From Adiantum capillus-veneris (lineage: Eukaryota; Streptophyta; Polypodiopsida; Polypodiales; Pteridaceae), in assembly GCA_014529385.2 (NCBI GenBank), contig CM043945.1, positions 4,558,312 to 4,622,311 of the forward strand: a DNA stretch of 64,000 nt, in the 5' to 3' direction. The notes beneath the pieces are model-generated. The model was not told where the DNA came from. It saw only the letters and a list, made by a program, of their open reading frames with translations, and ran no database searches. This document shows positions 31,901 to 42,815 of the stretch, in pieces. The translations under genes were made by a program, and so were the position numbers. Numbering within the stretch: the stretch's first letter is position 1; each line of letters begins with the position of its first letter.

Positions 31901-33996
31901 AAATATTTATTACATATTTTTATTTATTTTATTTTTACTTGTTTCTTCGAAATCGTTGAAAAGGTGCAAGTGGACATTGCATGGCCAGTGTGAAACAGCC
32001 GCAACCAAACGGGGTTTTCACATCGCGAATCTAGGTCAGTTAGTCAGTGATTGGTTGGGCCAGTTATCACTGAGTTTTGATGAGTATGAAAGCAAGTGTG
32101 CGCCTAAAAAGAATTTGGGCCACTAGGTAAGTCACTGACAACTTAATAAGTTAGGAGGGGTTAGGAAACTGAACCATAAGGGGCATAGTGGGCACATGTC
32201 TATAGGAGAGCAACCTGTAGGCCAACAGGCACTGTAGAAGCCCTCTCCCAGTTGCCCCTGGGGCGCCCAAGTATGAGAGTGGAGACTGCATTTTCAGCTT
32301 TTGTGAGTGGATTTTCATGTTTGAAGCTTTAATGGAGAGCTTGCCGCCTTCTCTTATGTAGTGCGATGATTCCACTCTCGTTCATCTCTCTCCCCCTTAC
32401 AATTAGATGACTATGTACAATCTTATGGATTTTATGCGCGTTTGCCAAGGCAAGAGTCTTTTGGGCAAGAGTCAAATTAGCTAATTGCTGATCCCCCACA
32501 GGTTCACATAGTTCCATGGCGACAAATTGCGAAACAAGAGAACGCATGAAAACTCGTCCAAATCAGAGGGGACGTAGACGTGTTTGCTTTGCTCAAAACA
32601 ATCCAAAATAGAGAATTACAACTTGCTGTGTAATTTGCAGGTTTAGAATTTTGCACCTAAACTGCAAGAGAACACTAGGGAAGCCTGGGGGTGGTTATAT
32701 GGAGTTTGGGCACCTGTCAATGACCAAAACAGAAATTACAGCATGCAGAAATTCATTTACAGCACACGGGAAAGCTTCTAAAATGCAAGGGAATCCGTCC
32801 TAGACTTGTACTTTTCACTGACAAAGATTTTGGTGCTGCCGAAATTGGGTCGCAAACCTACAATTTCAGCCCTTGACAAGTCCTGGTCGTTTGTTTGCAT
32901 TCGAATAAAGAAACACCGAAAGGGTGCTAGTCTTTGGGTCCTACAGAGTTCTGGTCTTGGTGTGCGCAGTGACATTCTAGTCGTTGGACGTAGTTGTGTT
33001 CTCTCTTCTTCTCAATCCTTTGTGTAAAGTTAACAGGTAATTGAATGAGTACCACCCTCTACTGTGTACTGGCTGGTTATACGTTGAGAAGACAGTTTCG
33101 TGTGTTTGGTTATGGCAGGAGGAGCTATTTTATGTGCAGCTTCAGGAGATCAAAGACGAGGTATTTCACATCTCATGACATAACTTTGGCTGTGACTAGG
33201 GTATATTGCCAGTGCATGTAGTGCTTTCATTGTGGTGTATGTAGTAATTCACTTGGTATTTGTGGTGTCCTTATTTAAGGCTTTGTGTGCCATACATTTT
33301 ATGATTGTGACCAAGGGTTTGTAGGATATGTTTTTTGCTAGGTAGCTGCAATCCAGGTATGTCAGCTCCGCTCCCCTGTGGACTTTCTAGATTTGTTTGA
33401 ATTTGTCGCAGAGCATAAAATAATAAGTTTAGGCTTTTCATTTGTAACTATTCTATGAAATGTTGTCGATTAACCACATTGTCTTTGATGTACTCCGTTG
33501 TTTCTTTGGTTGCTGTTTTCTTGTTTTAACAAGCTAATGGAGAAGGGGTACTAATTTGTTTCTTTGTTAGAACAGATAACAGCAACGCCGAGGGAAGTGA
33601 ATGTAAGCTCAAATGTGCTGGAGACGATGGTGGAATTTGCGTCGTCCGAGCTAACTGGCACGGGACGTCCTGACGCCATAGCCCCTCAAACAGATGCATC
33701 TCTTCTTACACAGCGGTAAATAGACTATATGGTTTGCCTTAATCTTAGTTTTAATAGAGAAGGATCAATTTGCCGTGTGTTGCTGCTGCTCTTTATAATG
33801 TTACTACTGCCTTGATCTGATGAATCGGTATAACTTGACATGGCATGTTAGTTTTCTGGTGAATTTGTTTAGGGCCTTGGATACAATCAGGGCGGAGATG
33901 AGCACTCAGGCAGCTGATGAAGGTGGCGTGGCTGTGGCCCAGTGCCCGAGAATGACAGAAGATCTTAACAAGTCACCAGCATGCTGTGATAAATAG
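28977..33996 (+). CDS. MIKC-type MADS-box gene, exons 2-8 (exon 1 not in window)
   Basis: This encodes a transcription factor minus its DNA-binding MADS domain. Proposed exons are 2: 28977-29055 (79 nt, LERYKKAC); 3: 29150-29208 (59 nt, FMDEVKNLQ); 4: 29319-29418 (100 nt, IGDNLERLSSRDLIRLEQQ, HIRAKK); 5: 33119-33160 (42 nt, EELFYVQLQEIKDE); 6: 33342-33356 (15 nt, VAAIQ); 7: 33576-33715; 8: 33873-33996, ending TAG. All phases agree. The 79/100/42 sizes and K-box heptads are hallmarks of MIKC genes. Intron 4 has a GC donor (AAG|GCAAG) and holds a retrotransposon. The C-terminal domain is Thr/Ala/Glu-rich. The frame is free of stops, so it could be expressed if exon 1 exists to the left. The subfamily is not resolved; exon 6 is the weakest call. 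Confidence 0.85.
29960..31500 (+). pseudogene. gypsy RT-RNase H-integrase relics
   Basis: Segments in order are the end of RT (EIQSFLGLCSYYRRFVRNFAEIA at about 29997-30065), an RNase H part (FQIVHVEDKKNVVADVLSQ near 30355-30415), the integrase zinc region (YWPTLHQAVDKI and VVCQKVKFDRQ, 30610-30685) and the core (SIAMDFIFNLP near 30737). The third part is MTSLFWKALFESIG to YAYNNTVHASTGKSPFQ (30944-31180). The core closely parallels 1-455. Multiple stops and gaps show it is long dead. RT proper, protease and gag are gone. Confidence 0.85.
31517..31642. mobile_element. hAT MITE 2 (126 bp)
   Basis: The ends are catagccacagggga and cttgtgactatg. The 8-bp flanks acctgaga (31509-31516) and gcttgaga (31643-31650) differ at two bases. 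Termini match the hAT family at 10597-13752 and the MITE at 5627-5801. The sequence between is cccgtccc-rich. It lies in the chromovirus within MADS intron 4. Confidence 0.75.
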
Positions 33997-34793
33997 TGGA
34001 GCAGAGCAGAGTAGCAGTGACAATACATGCTGAAATCCCACTTTCAGATCCACTCCGGAATATACACAGGCGATTCGGGGATGCACAATCCGTGTGACCT
34101 CAACTTTGTTCATATTGCACTAGTAGATGCAATGGGAGGAGAAGCGTTGGAATAGGGAGTTGCTTGTCAAACATAGAAACTACTTCTATTGTACGTTTTT
34201 GGGCAATCGACATGGAGGTTGTTTTGGTTAAATCCAATGGACCAGCCTCGCAAGCTCGTATGTCATTAAATGAAGAGACAAACCTAAGAGGATTCACAGA
34301 GAGGAAAGGTATATTTTATATAGAACGGTCTCTTATATAGGGGTAAAAAGGGTGTCTCTCATGTATGTAGGTGATGCCCCTTATTATTACTAGTTAATTC
34401 GATTGGGGCATGGTCTCATGTATAGGGATCAAAAGGGGGTCTTTCATGATGCTCCTTATTATTACTCAATTCGTTTGGGGCACAAACAAAGATCCCCCAA
34501 TGGCCATGCCGTAACCCGATGTTGTAGGGATAAAAAATATTGCACGATTTAAAGTACCCTTACTTGCCACATGTAATAGACTCATTCTAATTTGGTTTCG
34601 TAAGCGTTCCCTTCTTTGTGGACATAGTTTTGTGAGTGCATAATTAAACCTATCAAAATTTGCACTATGTTTTTGGGGCACGTAAAGAACCAATGGAGCA
34701 TGGGAAAAAAGCTATGGTAAAAAAGGTGATAAGAGGGGTCGAGATTATTCATCGAAAGTTTGGGAAAGGCATCTGCACCTCCGTTCCCTAATA
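33997..34793. other. MADS 3' flank with a partial direct repeat
   Basis: No gene seen. Near 34340-34480 a roughly 90-base segment (ggggt-aaaaagggtgtct…ttattattact…ttggggca) occurs twice in imperfect tandem form. A similar caaaagg/gggatc motif recurs near 45960-46000. Confidence 0.5.
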
Positions 34794-34817
34794 GATAAAT
34801 AAATAAATAAATAAATA

Positions 34818-34902
<85 letters not shown>
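34794..34902. repeat. Compound microsatellite (AAAT)n-(AT)n-(GA)n
   Basis: About seven aaat/ataa units, then about 14 AT units and about 26 GA units in direct succession. Confidence 0.95.
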
Positions 34903-34904
<2 letters not shown>

Positions 34905-36260
34905 ACTACTATAAAACTAATTGGCATAGAAGGCTTAATTGTCAATATGCAATGTAAATATGACATCAAAGTATGTGAGAGGATATTGACCGCAGCTTAG
35001 GTGAAGTTTAGGATGTTAGCATAGAGATGGTTTCCTCACCTGATAGGTGGAGCTAACCTAAGAGATGACATTAATCTCGAAAGGGAGTTTGGAGAAAAGA
35101 ACAATGGATGGAAAGCTAGCATGTGTATCTATTGCTCAGAGGTGGTGATGCACCAATATGACTCTTAAGTAAGCTAAAAATGCTTGGTGAAAGGCTGATT
35201 GAAATTGGCTTAGAGTCCGGCATTTTGATGTTTAGAGCTCGGGCCACATATATCCTTCAAACGACTTGAAAGGTTATTGAAGTCCCCCTTGCATGGCTAG
35301 AAACAGGATCCAAATCCAAATTGGCTCAAAGGCTTTTGGTTTGTTGTTAAGAAGTTGGGCCACACCTATCTTTCAGATGATTCAAAGGCCAATCGATCCC
35401 ACTTGAAGACAAATCCTTGGGGTAGAGCAAAGAAGTGCTCTCTTTAGTTTCACTAGTGCAAATCACGAGGAAAGATGTATGGATGGCCATATCACATGCT
35501 TTGAGAGCATGGACAATGTCTAGTCTCAACTATATGCAAATTTATAGGTCAACGGAACACCATGTAGAAAAATTCTTTGAATCCATAGGTAAGGCAACCA
35601 CTAAAGTCAAGTGAACGTCATAATAGTGGTCATTTTGAATGCGTCTTTATAGCAGATTGTGAGAGGGTCGTTAATAGTGTTAGTATCACGATTCAATTTG
35701 ATATATCGATCGAGGTACCCTTGCTCTTATCAACTCTCTTTTAAGATGGATTCTATCATTTTAATGTAGGTGCTACATATAGATACACATTTTGACGCAT
35801 GCTTTTCTAGAAACGTATTACGTACACTCAAGTAGGTGGTACTTGTTTGTAAAAGAAGTTTATTTTTTTAGTGCAATCCATAGGCGACCGCCTGCTACCC
35901 ATATTCTTCTAGGCTACATTCTGTTGATCCCGGGCCCTCTCTTTCCCTCGGGACTAAGTAACACAACATTTAATGACGGGTTGTGAGGGGATCTACGGCT
36001 CACAAGTCCACACACGAAAATCTATGCAATTGTAGCCGCAATCGTCACATAAAAACTAAACCTAGCCACAAATTGAACCTCCTAAACCCGAGCAGCGCAT
36101 ATTGGCTTATGTGGAATCTTAGAAGATACCTTGAGTTTTATAGAAGAGAAAGGAAAGTCAAGTTTTTCTTGAGGTAAGTGAGGGTTAAGTTCAGTATGCC
36201 AAAACCAACAGGCCAGCATAAATGAATGTTTGTATACAAAATAGAAGCTAGTATGGGTAA
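34903..36260. other. Intergenic, nothing recognised
   Basis: I found no domain, LTR or inverted-repeat element. Open frames are short. Confidence 0.4.
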
Positions 36261-36508
36261 GGTGATGGTCACGTGAGGTTTAGTTATCAGTTATTTGAAT
36301 TGATAACTTAGACTCATTCTTGGTCACACGCAAAAATTGCATTAAATGAATAACTATGCCTACTTTTTGTAACTATGTTGATTATGACATAGTTGGGAGG
36401 TTGATTGAATAACTAAGCCTTGCGTGACCATACAATAGGCTTAGTTATTCATTTAATGCTGTGTCTGGGCATAGTTGGTATATAACTAAGCCTCGCGTGA
36501 TCACCACC
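36261..36508. mobile_element. Tourist-like (PIF/Harbinger) MITE, 248 bp
   Basis: Left end ggtgatggtcacgtgagg and right end cctcgcgtgatcaccacc are imperfect inverted repeats continuing into tttagttat/ataactaag. Flanking bases are taa on both sides (36258-36260 and 36509-36511), the TAA/TTA duplication typical of this superfamily. Inside, further gcttagttatt/aataactaagc inverted pairs give it a foldback structure. There is no coding capacity. Confidence 0.8.
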
Positions 36509-36511
36509 TAA

Positions 36512-37943
36512 GTATCCAAGCAAGATGACATGTATTAAAGAAAGGAAACATCATTGAAGTGCAACATTGGCGGATAGTGACTCGTCTCACATGAAACTAG
36601 TCCTACATGGTGGATTAAACACAAAAATGATAGATAATCTACATTATGGAAAATAGTAGACACAGCTATTCTTTAGAAGTTTGTGCAAAATACCTTAGCA
36701 ATGTAGTTTTTTGATCAATGGATGAAGACTATGGTTCAGCCATGTATTTGAGTATATATTGCAAGCATAATATATTAGAAAATATAAGAGACAATCTAAA
36801 TTGAAAAAAATATTGATATTAAAGGTCACTTAAGAAAAATCTATCTCCTAGCCATTACCAAGATGTCGCCTCTACTCGTGGTAGAGCCTAATTTCATCTT
36901 TTCTCTCAGGTTGAGAGCCTTGCTGTGAAGCTTGTAATATCAAAGCTGCTACAAAAATCCTTGCGCCATATATATAATAAGTGGCTTCAATGCTAGAACA
37001 ATTTGCTGCTAAGAGGGTTGTAGCTGCCAACAAGAGGAAAGGGTTGAGCTTGTGCTTGTAATCCAAAGTTAATTCTTCACTTACAACTATAGCAGACAAA
37101 GAAGTTGAATTCATTTTCCAAGTCAGTTTCACATATATTCTCCGTGTGGAGGTAATTATTAACAGAAGGGTGTTAACCCTTCTAATTTTTGCTGCAATTG
37201 TGTGGCTCTTTAACTAGAAATCCCTATATCTTCCCAGTTGTACTGTTGCAGTACTCCTCCCCATTGTAATGATATCTTTATTCTTTGGTCCCCTCCATCC
37301 GACTCTTGACGATCTGGAATGGTCATTTGATGACCATCCCATAATATTGACTCTCACCATAACTCCTGGCTCCCTGTGGTCGCCATGTGATCGTCAATAT
37401 TTTATAGTGAAATGACCATCCCCTACCCCTTCTCCCTCGACACTAAAGGGCACAAGGCGCGAATCTCGAGGAGATTAAACTTGAGAGAGTGCGGTGCAAG
37501 GTTTGTGGCTTATCGAACCCTCCCATGCACATATGGTGCCCATGATGGGAAACAAATGCATCATAAATAAAATAAACTTGGACAGAGGGGCAGAAGTAAA
37601 CTAAGACAAAAAGGTAAACTCGGACACGTCGAGTAAAATCAGACGGCCAATCAGGCCTTAAAGTTGACTCCCTCCCTTAGATTTTGGTTAAATATATACG
37701 ACTCCTAGTTTACATTTATCGAGCTTCAAATTACACTCGACCTATAAAAGTTGGGCATCAATCGATTTTTGAGTTGTGCAATTCAAATGACGTTTAACAT
37801 TGTACGATACTATGTCACTACAATATAACAAGTGACACCTCTACACATGCATGCATTCATAATAAACATTTGAAACATGAGAGAGCTCATATTCAAAATT
37901 GTATAATATTTTGAAATATCTAACCTTGAGATAATAAGAATAC
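36512..37943. other. Intergenic, nothing recognised
   Basis: Only short frames. A small inverted pair around ggtcatttgatgacc / ctatagtgaaatgacc lies near 37320-37420. No transposon termini could be confirmed. Confidence 0.4.
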
Positions 37944-37957
37944 ACAAGTTACAACAC

Positions 37958-38011
<54 letters not shown>

Positions 38012-38025
38012 GTGTTGTAACTTGT
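37944..38025. repeat. AT-cored palindrome
   Basis: The arms acaagttacaacacattata and its complement flank about 21 AT repeats, making a near-perfect inverted repeat of about 82 bases. A third copy of tataatgtgttgtaact follows at 38042-38058, and another AT run lies at about 38092-38121. Confidence 0.9.
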
Positions 38026-38087
38026 ACACACACACTCTGTATATAATGTGTTGTAACTTATACACACACTCTGTGTTTGTGTGTAAC

Positions 38088-38125
<38 letters not shown>

Positions 38126-38829
38126 ACACCCTACTCCTCATACTTGGGAGTCTAATGACACCTTGCCCCTAGTAAGAAAGTTTCACGGTGACGCCTTTGT
38201 GGACCATTCTAGCCTTCATTTGATGCCCAAAATGCCAATGACGCCCAAAATGGCCTCCAAATTTAAGGCCTGCGGCCAATCTGAGTTCGTATTGCACGAG
38301 CCTAATTTCCCACCGTAGATCCCATTGAAGACCGACCCCGTGCGCATTGCACTCACTTGAATGTTCTAGAATCTACGGAGTCTGGATTGCAGTCTGGAGT
38401 CTGGAATGATATTATTTAAAACGAATCCGTGGTACGTCGTTCCGGAGAGCATGGCGACCTCCAACTTTCCAAGCTTCGCATGCGTCAGGACTCAGGACTC
38501 AGGATTCAGGAAGGGTTACGTCTGCATGGCCTGAGAGCGAGATCGAGGGAATGGCGTTCAAGGCTGAATAGGGAAACATTTCTAAAGAGGGACTGCTACT
38601 CAATGCAGGGAAACATTTCTAAAGGAGGTATTAATTACTGTTACGGACCTTTTGGTCACGAGTCATGCAGTCTGCTACTCAACTTTCAAGCCTCCGATCA
38701 TGCAGCAATAGGCTTACAGCAGCGCACAATATTCCCACGGTATTCCTGTTGAATGTTGCGTTTCAGGTAAATATCGTGCGTTTTCAATTTCAAAAATGCC
38801 GGTTTAGGGCAACTCTCTCTCTCTAAGGG
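38026..38829. other. AT run and unassigned DNA
   Basis: Contains the extra palindrome half and AT repeat. A 17-base direct repeat (gggaaacatttctaaag) occurs near 38569 and 38608. No gene was recognised. Confidence 0.4.
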
Positions 38830-39250
38830 GTAAGGAGGACACTTGTCAAATGACTACCCATGTACTTGATTGCATGTTACATGTGATTGGCCAGGGGGAG
38901 AGGGGTCCAATGAGCCTGTAGCATGTGGAAAGTCTCCACTCGCCCAAAGCAAGGAGGGGGGGTGCTAGGGGGATATACACCATCACACACACTCATTTGA
39001 GACACCATTCTCTCTTGGTGAAAGTTGAGGAACACCACCTCCTTCTCCAAGCTTGTGAGAGTGAAAGCCTACGCACCATTACCTCCTTCCTTGAGACTCA
39101 CAACCATGATAGAACATTGTCCTTTGTTCTTGAGTTGGAAGCCTATGTGAGGACATGTCCACGATGGAGCAACAAAGAGTGTTGGCACCTGACTCTTGAT
39201 CTTCCAATACTTGTGGTTAGACTTGGTTGATGGAGAGTGTGCAATTAAAT
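38830..39250 (+). repeat. Possible LTR relic related to the F LTR
   Basis: Segments gacacttgtca, gattggc, ccaatgagc and ctccttctccaagc…tgagag…gcctac recur in the same order near 46570-46855, in the presumed 5' LTR of element F. Similarity is patchy and edges are not visible. Confidence 0.35.
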
Positions 39251-39950
39251 TCCGCCCCAAAATAGAGAAAAATAGTGTAAAAACTTGAAAAAGTGACTAA
39301 ATTTTCTAAAATTTCCTCTTGGAAAATTCAAGGAAAGGAGTTTTGTATGTTTGGAAAAATGATTTCTTCCAAACACTCGTCACCTGTGTCCTTGAAGTAA
39401 TTTTAAAACGTACCTTTCTTTTTTGCCATGAAGGGCGAGAGAATTTCATATTAGGTAGAGAACAAAATTACATTGCACAGATGTACATTCTGATGGTAAA
39501 TCCGAGCTAATAGAGACTATTACAAAATTACATTGGCTAATATCGAGGGCTTCATGCAACTTCAAGTGTAGGAAGTAATAAGTGCTTTCCCAGGGGGTAG
39601 CAGCTTGGGTGGCAGTCCTTGAAGAAAGATAAGAGTTATTACCGGTGAAATGTACCTTTCTGGCTCCTGCAACCAATACCATGCATTCAATGAAATGAAG
39701 ATGATTATAATTAATAGAGTACTGTAGTACAGAGTACAAGTAACATCGGTACGGGCTTCAGTTGCCTAGATTGGCCCTTTTTTTTTTTGACTTTGATTAC
39801 AATTATCTCTAACATAAATCATTACAAAACCTTTCTCATGTGCACAGAAATACATTACGCTTCCACTCTAAATAGTCTATGACGACACATAGGGAAAATG
39901 TACCTCAATGATGAAGTCATCCATAAAGTAGCACACTCTGAGAGACTACT
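39251..39950. other. Unassigned sequence
   Basis: No motif recognised. Short T run at 39779-39789. Confidence 0.35.
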
Positions 39951-39954
39951 ACTA

Positions 39955-40584
39955 AAATTAAATATAAAAAAAAGGCACGAAATAAAAACCTTCCTAGTGA
40001 GGAAAAAAGTGGCCCGTGATCCTAAGTGTCTCCATGGTGACATTAAATTAGATCTCAAAGATCTCCATGATGTCTATTCTTTATCTCTTTCCAAACCTCA
40101 TATACTTTCTCCCAATCCACTCTTCCAAAATTGGATCCAAGCAATGAAATTCATAGTAGCGTTTCTAAGCTTTGCAATTTCAAACTTAATCTATCTTCGA
40201 TTATTCTTAATCATCACATGGCACCGATGATATCGGTATTATCAATAGAATTTGCCACAATTTCAACATACCTGGAAATGTTTCATGCGAGTCTAAAGTA
40301 CATGAAAAGCCTTGCCATGCATCTCTGAAGTTCATTCCTTCACATCCATAGTAAAGAGTATTTAAAAATGATTCCAGTTCTTCTTTGCATCCATCTACAT
40401 CAATTAGAAGGTCTCCAAGCTGACCCACAAGCCGAGATAACCATAAGACACTATTTGCCACTTGCTCTTTTTTATCTCTTGGATAGTATTGGGTGCTAAA
40501 AAGCTTGCAGGCAATGAAAGAATACATGTCTAAAAATCGCTCATTCATGCATTCAATGACCCACAACATGAAACACTTTTCCAT
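39955..40584 (-). pseudogene. Relic of a hAT-type protein, C-terminal dimerisation domain
   Basis: The minus frame 40584-40207 reads LDMYSFIACKLFSTQYYP and ends FPGMLKLWQILLIIPISSVPC, the pattern of hAT dimerisation domains (FP.L..L….IP.SS..CER). After a frame change it continues RLSLKLQSLETLLRISL and DWEKVYEVWKEIKNR, matching the usual segment after the CERxFS motif. The residues after Cys are lost at the frameshift. The upstream transposase core is not visible and no termini were found. It is a dead fragment, and differs clearly from the hAT transposase at 10988-13213. Confidence 0.55.
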
Positions 40585-41520
40585 AGCTATGGAAGTAGCT
40601 AATCACCCCCTTCTATATCCAATATAACTCCTTGTTAGGTTTTCAAGGCATTGAAGAGTATATAAGATGAAGGACATACTCTTTTTTTTCGTCATGTGTA
40701 TGGCATAAAACACCATACAGTATAAAACTTTCTCAAAGTTTACCACAAACATTTATCGTGTTTTGTATTGAGAGAGTGGAAAATAGAGTGGCCAAAGAGG
40801 GGAGAGGGGGACGGGAAGGACTTTGTTTTGGAAATTAAACATTACTATGCCGTGTATTACCATGACTATTAGCGCTATTATTACTGTGCGTGTACAACTT
40901 TTATTACATAGGATCCAAAAAATATAAATTTGGGTTGCTCTTTCTATTTTACAAATAAAAACAAATATGAATACTTCTTTCTAATTCACCAAAAAAGCTT
41001 ATAGAGCATGGTATTTATCATAAATAGTTAACAAAGAAAATGGTAAACATTTGACCATTAATAAACCAATCACATAAATATGATTAACATAAATTAACAT
41101 ACTTAATGCTTTGGAGCAAAAATATATATATTTGAGTACTTCTTTTATTTCACAAGAAAAAAATCAGGGAGCATTTGATATTTTTTATAAAAAATGACTT
41201 GTCCCAACATACATGTTGATGTTGTCTTGTTTTCCCACTCCATGGGCATAATGCATATCTCTTCCCATGAGCCTCCTGCATTAATAGTAAATTTAAACTT
41301 ATATCAAGATCTATACATAATTTTAAATCCATTTTGACTTAAAAAGACAAAGTTTTTATCCTTGAGCATTGTCCTTCATAGGTCAAGAGATAGGGCGAAG
41401 AAAAAGATGATTCTGAAGCTTGGATTCAATGACAATATTACACATTCAATGACAACATTACACACATGTAACACCATTAATTGCATTATGTACAAAGCCA
41501 ATATGTGAGCATCCACATAA
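40585..41520. other. AT-rich intergenic DNA
   Basis: No feature recognised. Confidence 0.4.
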
Positions 41521-42140
41521 GAACCTTGAATCACCTTGTTAATTGGATTCCTAAGGTTTTTCTAAATCATTTACAAAAGCACTTAGAGACTTTGACACTC
41601 CCCATGTTGCGTCATTTTAGCTCCTGCCCACACCGTGCGAAGAGGGCATCATACAGCTTGTCACTCTCCCCCTCATTGCGTAGTTCTGGCTCCATGCACA
41701 CACCATGCACAAAAATCTTGAGTGACCTTATTATTTGGACTATTTTTCTGATCATGTGCAAAAGCGCTTAGAGACTTTGACACTCCCCATGTTGTATCAT
41801 TTTAGCTCCTACCCACACCGCGCGAAGAGGGCATCATACAGGTTGTCACTACCCCCGTCATCGCGTCGTTCTGGTTCCATGCAAACACCATGCAAAAAAA
41901 TCTTGAGTGACCTTATTATTTGGACTTATTTTTCTAAACCATGTGCAAAAGCGCTCAAAGACTTTGACACTCGCCATGTTGCATCATTTTTGCTCCTACC
42001 CAAAGCGCGCGAAGAGAGCATCATACAACTTGTCATTCCCCCCCTCATTGCGTCGTTCTGGCTGCATGCACACACCATGCAAAAAAATATTGAGTGACCT
42101 TATTATTTGGATTCCATTGGTTTTTCTCATCTGTACAAGA
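41521..42140. repeat. Tandem repeat, about 185-bp unit, three full copies
   Basis: Units begin cttagagactttgacactc at 41582 and 41767 and ctcaaagactttgacactcg at 41954, spaced 185 and 187 bases. A partial unit precedes (41521-41581) and another follows (to about 42125). Copies differ at scattered bases. Open frames along them are artefacts of the period. A satellite seed or decayed transposon subterminal array is possible. Confidence 0.9.
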
Positions 42141-42149
42141 TATTACCAA

Positions 42150-42350
42150 AAGGCCTATTTGGTGCCACACTATGCCTTGCTTGCACAACGGGATAGGGGG
42201 TATTTTTAGAATCTCACTACCCCCTCATGTTGTGTGGGTCATTTTTGGAACACCAATTTGGTGCCACACTATGCCTTACTTGCACAACAATTTAGGGGGT
42301 TAGTTTTAGAATCTCATTACCCCAATCATGACATGTGGGTTATTTGCATT
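42150..42350. repeat. Tandem duplication, about 105-bp unit
   Basis: tttggtgccacactatgcct, tgcacaac and ttttagaatctca occur at about 42158 and 42258 with similar spacing, directly after the 185-bp array. Confidence 0.85.
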
Positions 42351-42483
42351 CATAGATTCACCTTTCCTGCCTACTATAGATGTCTATTTATATATAGATC
42401 TATTAAGCATATTGGACCCAAACATAGTCACAAAATTTTTACAATATATAACACTTGTAAATTTTAAAAGCTATATTATTTGA

Positions 42484-42815
42484 AACTTTTGAAATCACAA
42501 ATGAGTTTGGAATGCCCAAAACCCTCGAAAACGACTGGCTATATGCCTCGTTCTGATACTTGAAGAGGTCCGTATGGCGAAAAAAAGCCTCTGGAGGCAC
42601 TATCCCGTACGGTGCGAGGAGAGGGGTAGGCAGAGTCCTATCCCGTATGGTCCAAGGAGAGGGGTAGGCAGACTCTCGCTACCCCTCTCCTCGCACCGTA
42701 CGGGATAGTGCCTCCGGAGGCCTTTTTTGGCCATACCGACCTCTCCGGGTGTCATAACGAGATATATAGCTAGTCGTTTTTGGGCATTTCGGAGTCATCT
42801 GTGATGTTAAAATTT
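42484..42815. repeat. Long foldback (imperfect hairpin)
   Basis: The left arm (about 42484-42629) and right arm (about 42677-42815) are complementary, with the best stretch gcactatcccgtacggtgcg. The arms hold about 130 bases of mostly paired sequence around a loop with a duplicated gaggggtaggcaga. The flanking atcacaaatga/tcatctgtgat also pair. No clear TSD was seen. Confidence 0.85.

Larger units (their letters stand above)
29491..33035 (+). mobile_element. Decayed chromovirus in MADS intron 4
   Basis: A partial 5' LTR (29491 to about 29857) and a long 3' LTR (31865 to about 33035) share aggaggt-tatttttcg, the long cattgcatggcca block and gggcatagtg. Between them are relics of RT end, RNase H and integrase. 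The 3' LTR contains accgaaagggtgctagtctttggg, matching the R/U5-like block of the LTR at 1664-2224, so it belongs to the same or a sister family. Its flanks (ctttg left, ggtaa right) do not match, so the TSD is lost or an edge is misplaced. Confidence 0.75.

Noticed and set aside
29486-33040. Target duplication ctttg for the MADS-intron chromovirus
   Set aside because: A ctttg occurs at 29486-29490 and at 33018-33022, but the second would give a 3' LTR ending without CA; the canonical end ttaaca at 33035 has no matching flank.
37941-38121. Possible CRISPR-like or origin-like structure from repeated arms
   Set aside because: Only three arm copies, one inverted, around AT repeats; this is plant nuclear DNA and a simple palindrome explains it.
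40680-41480. Possible MITE from repeated aaattaac and tatat motifs
   Set aside because: No paired termini or TSD; plain AT-rich sequence explains it.
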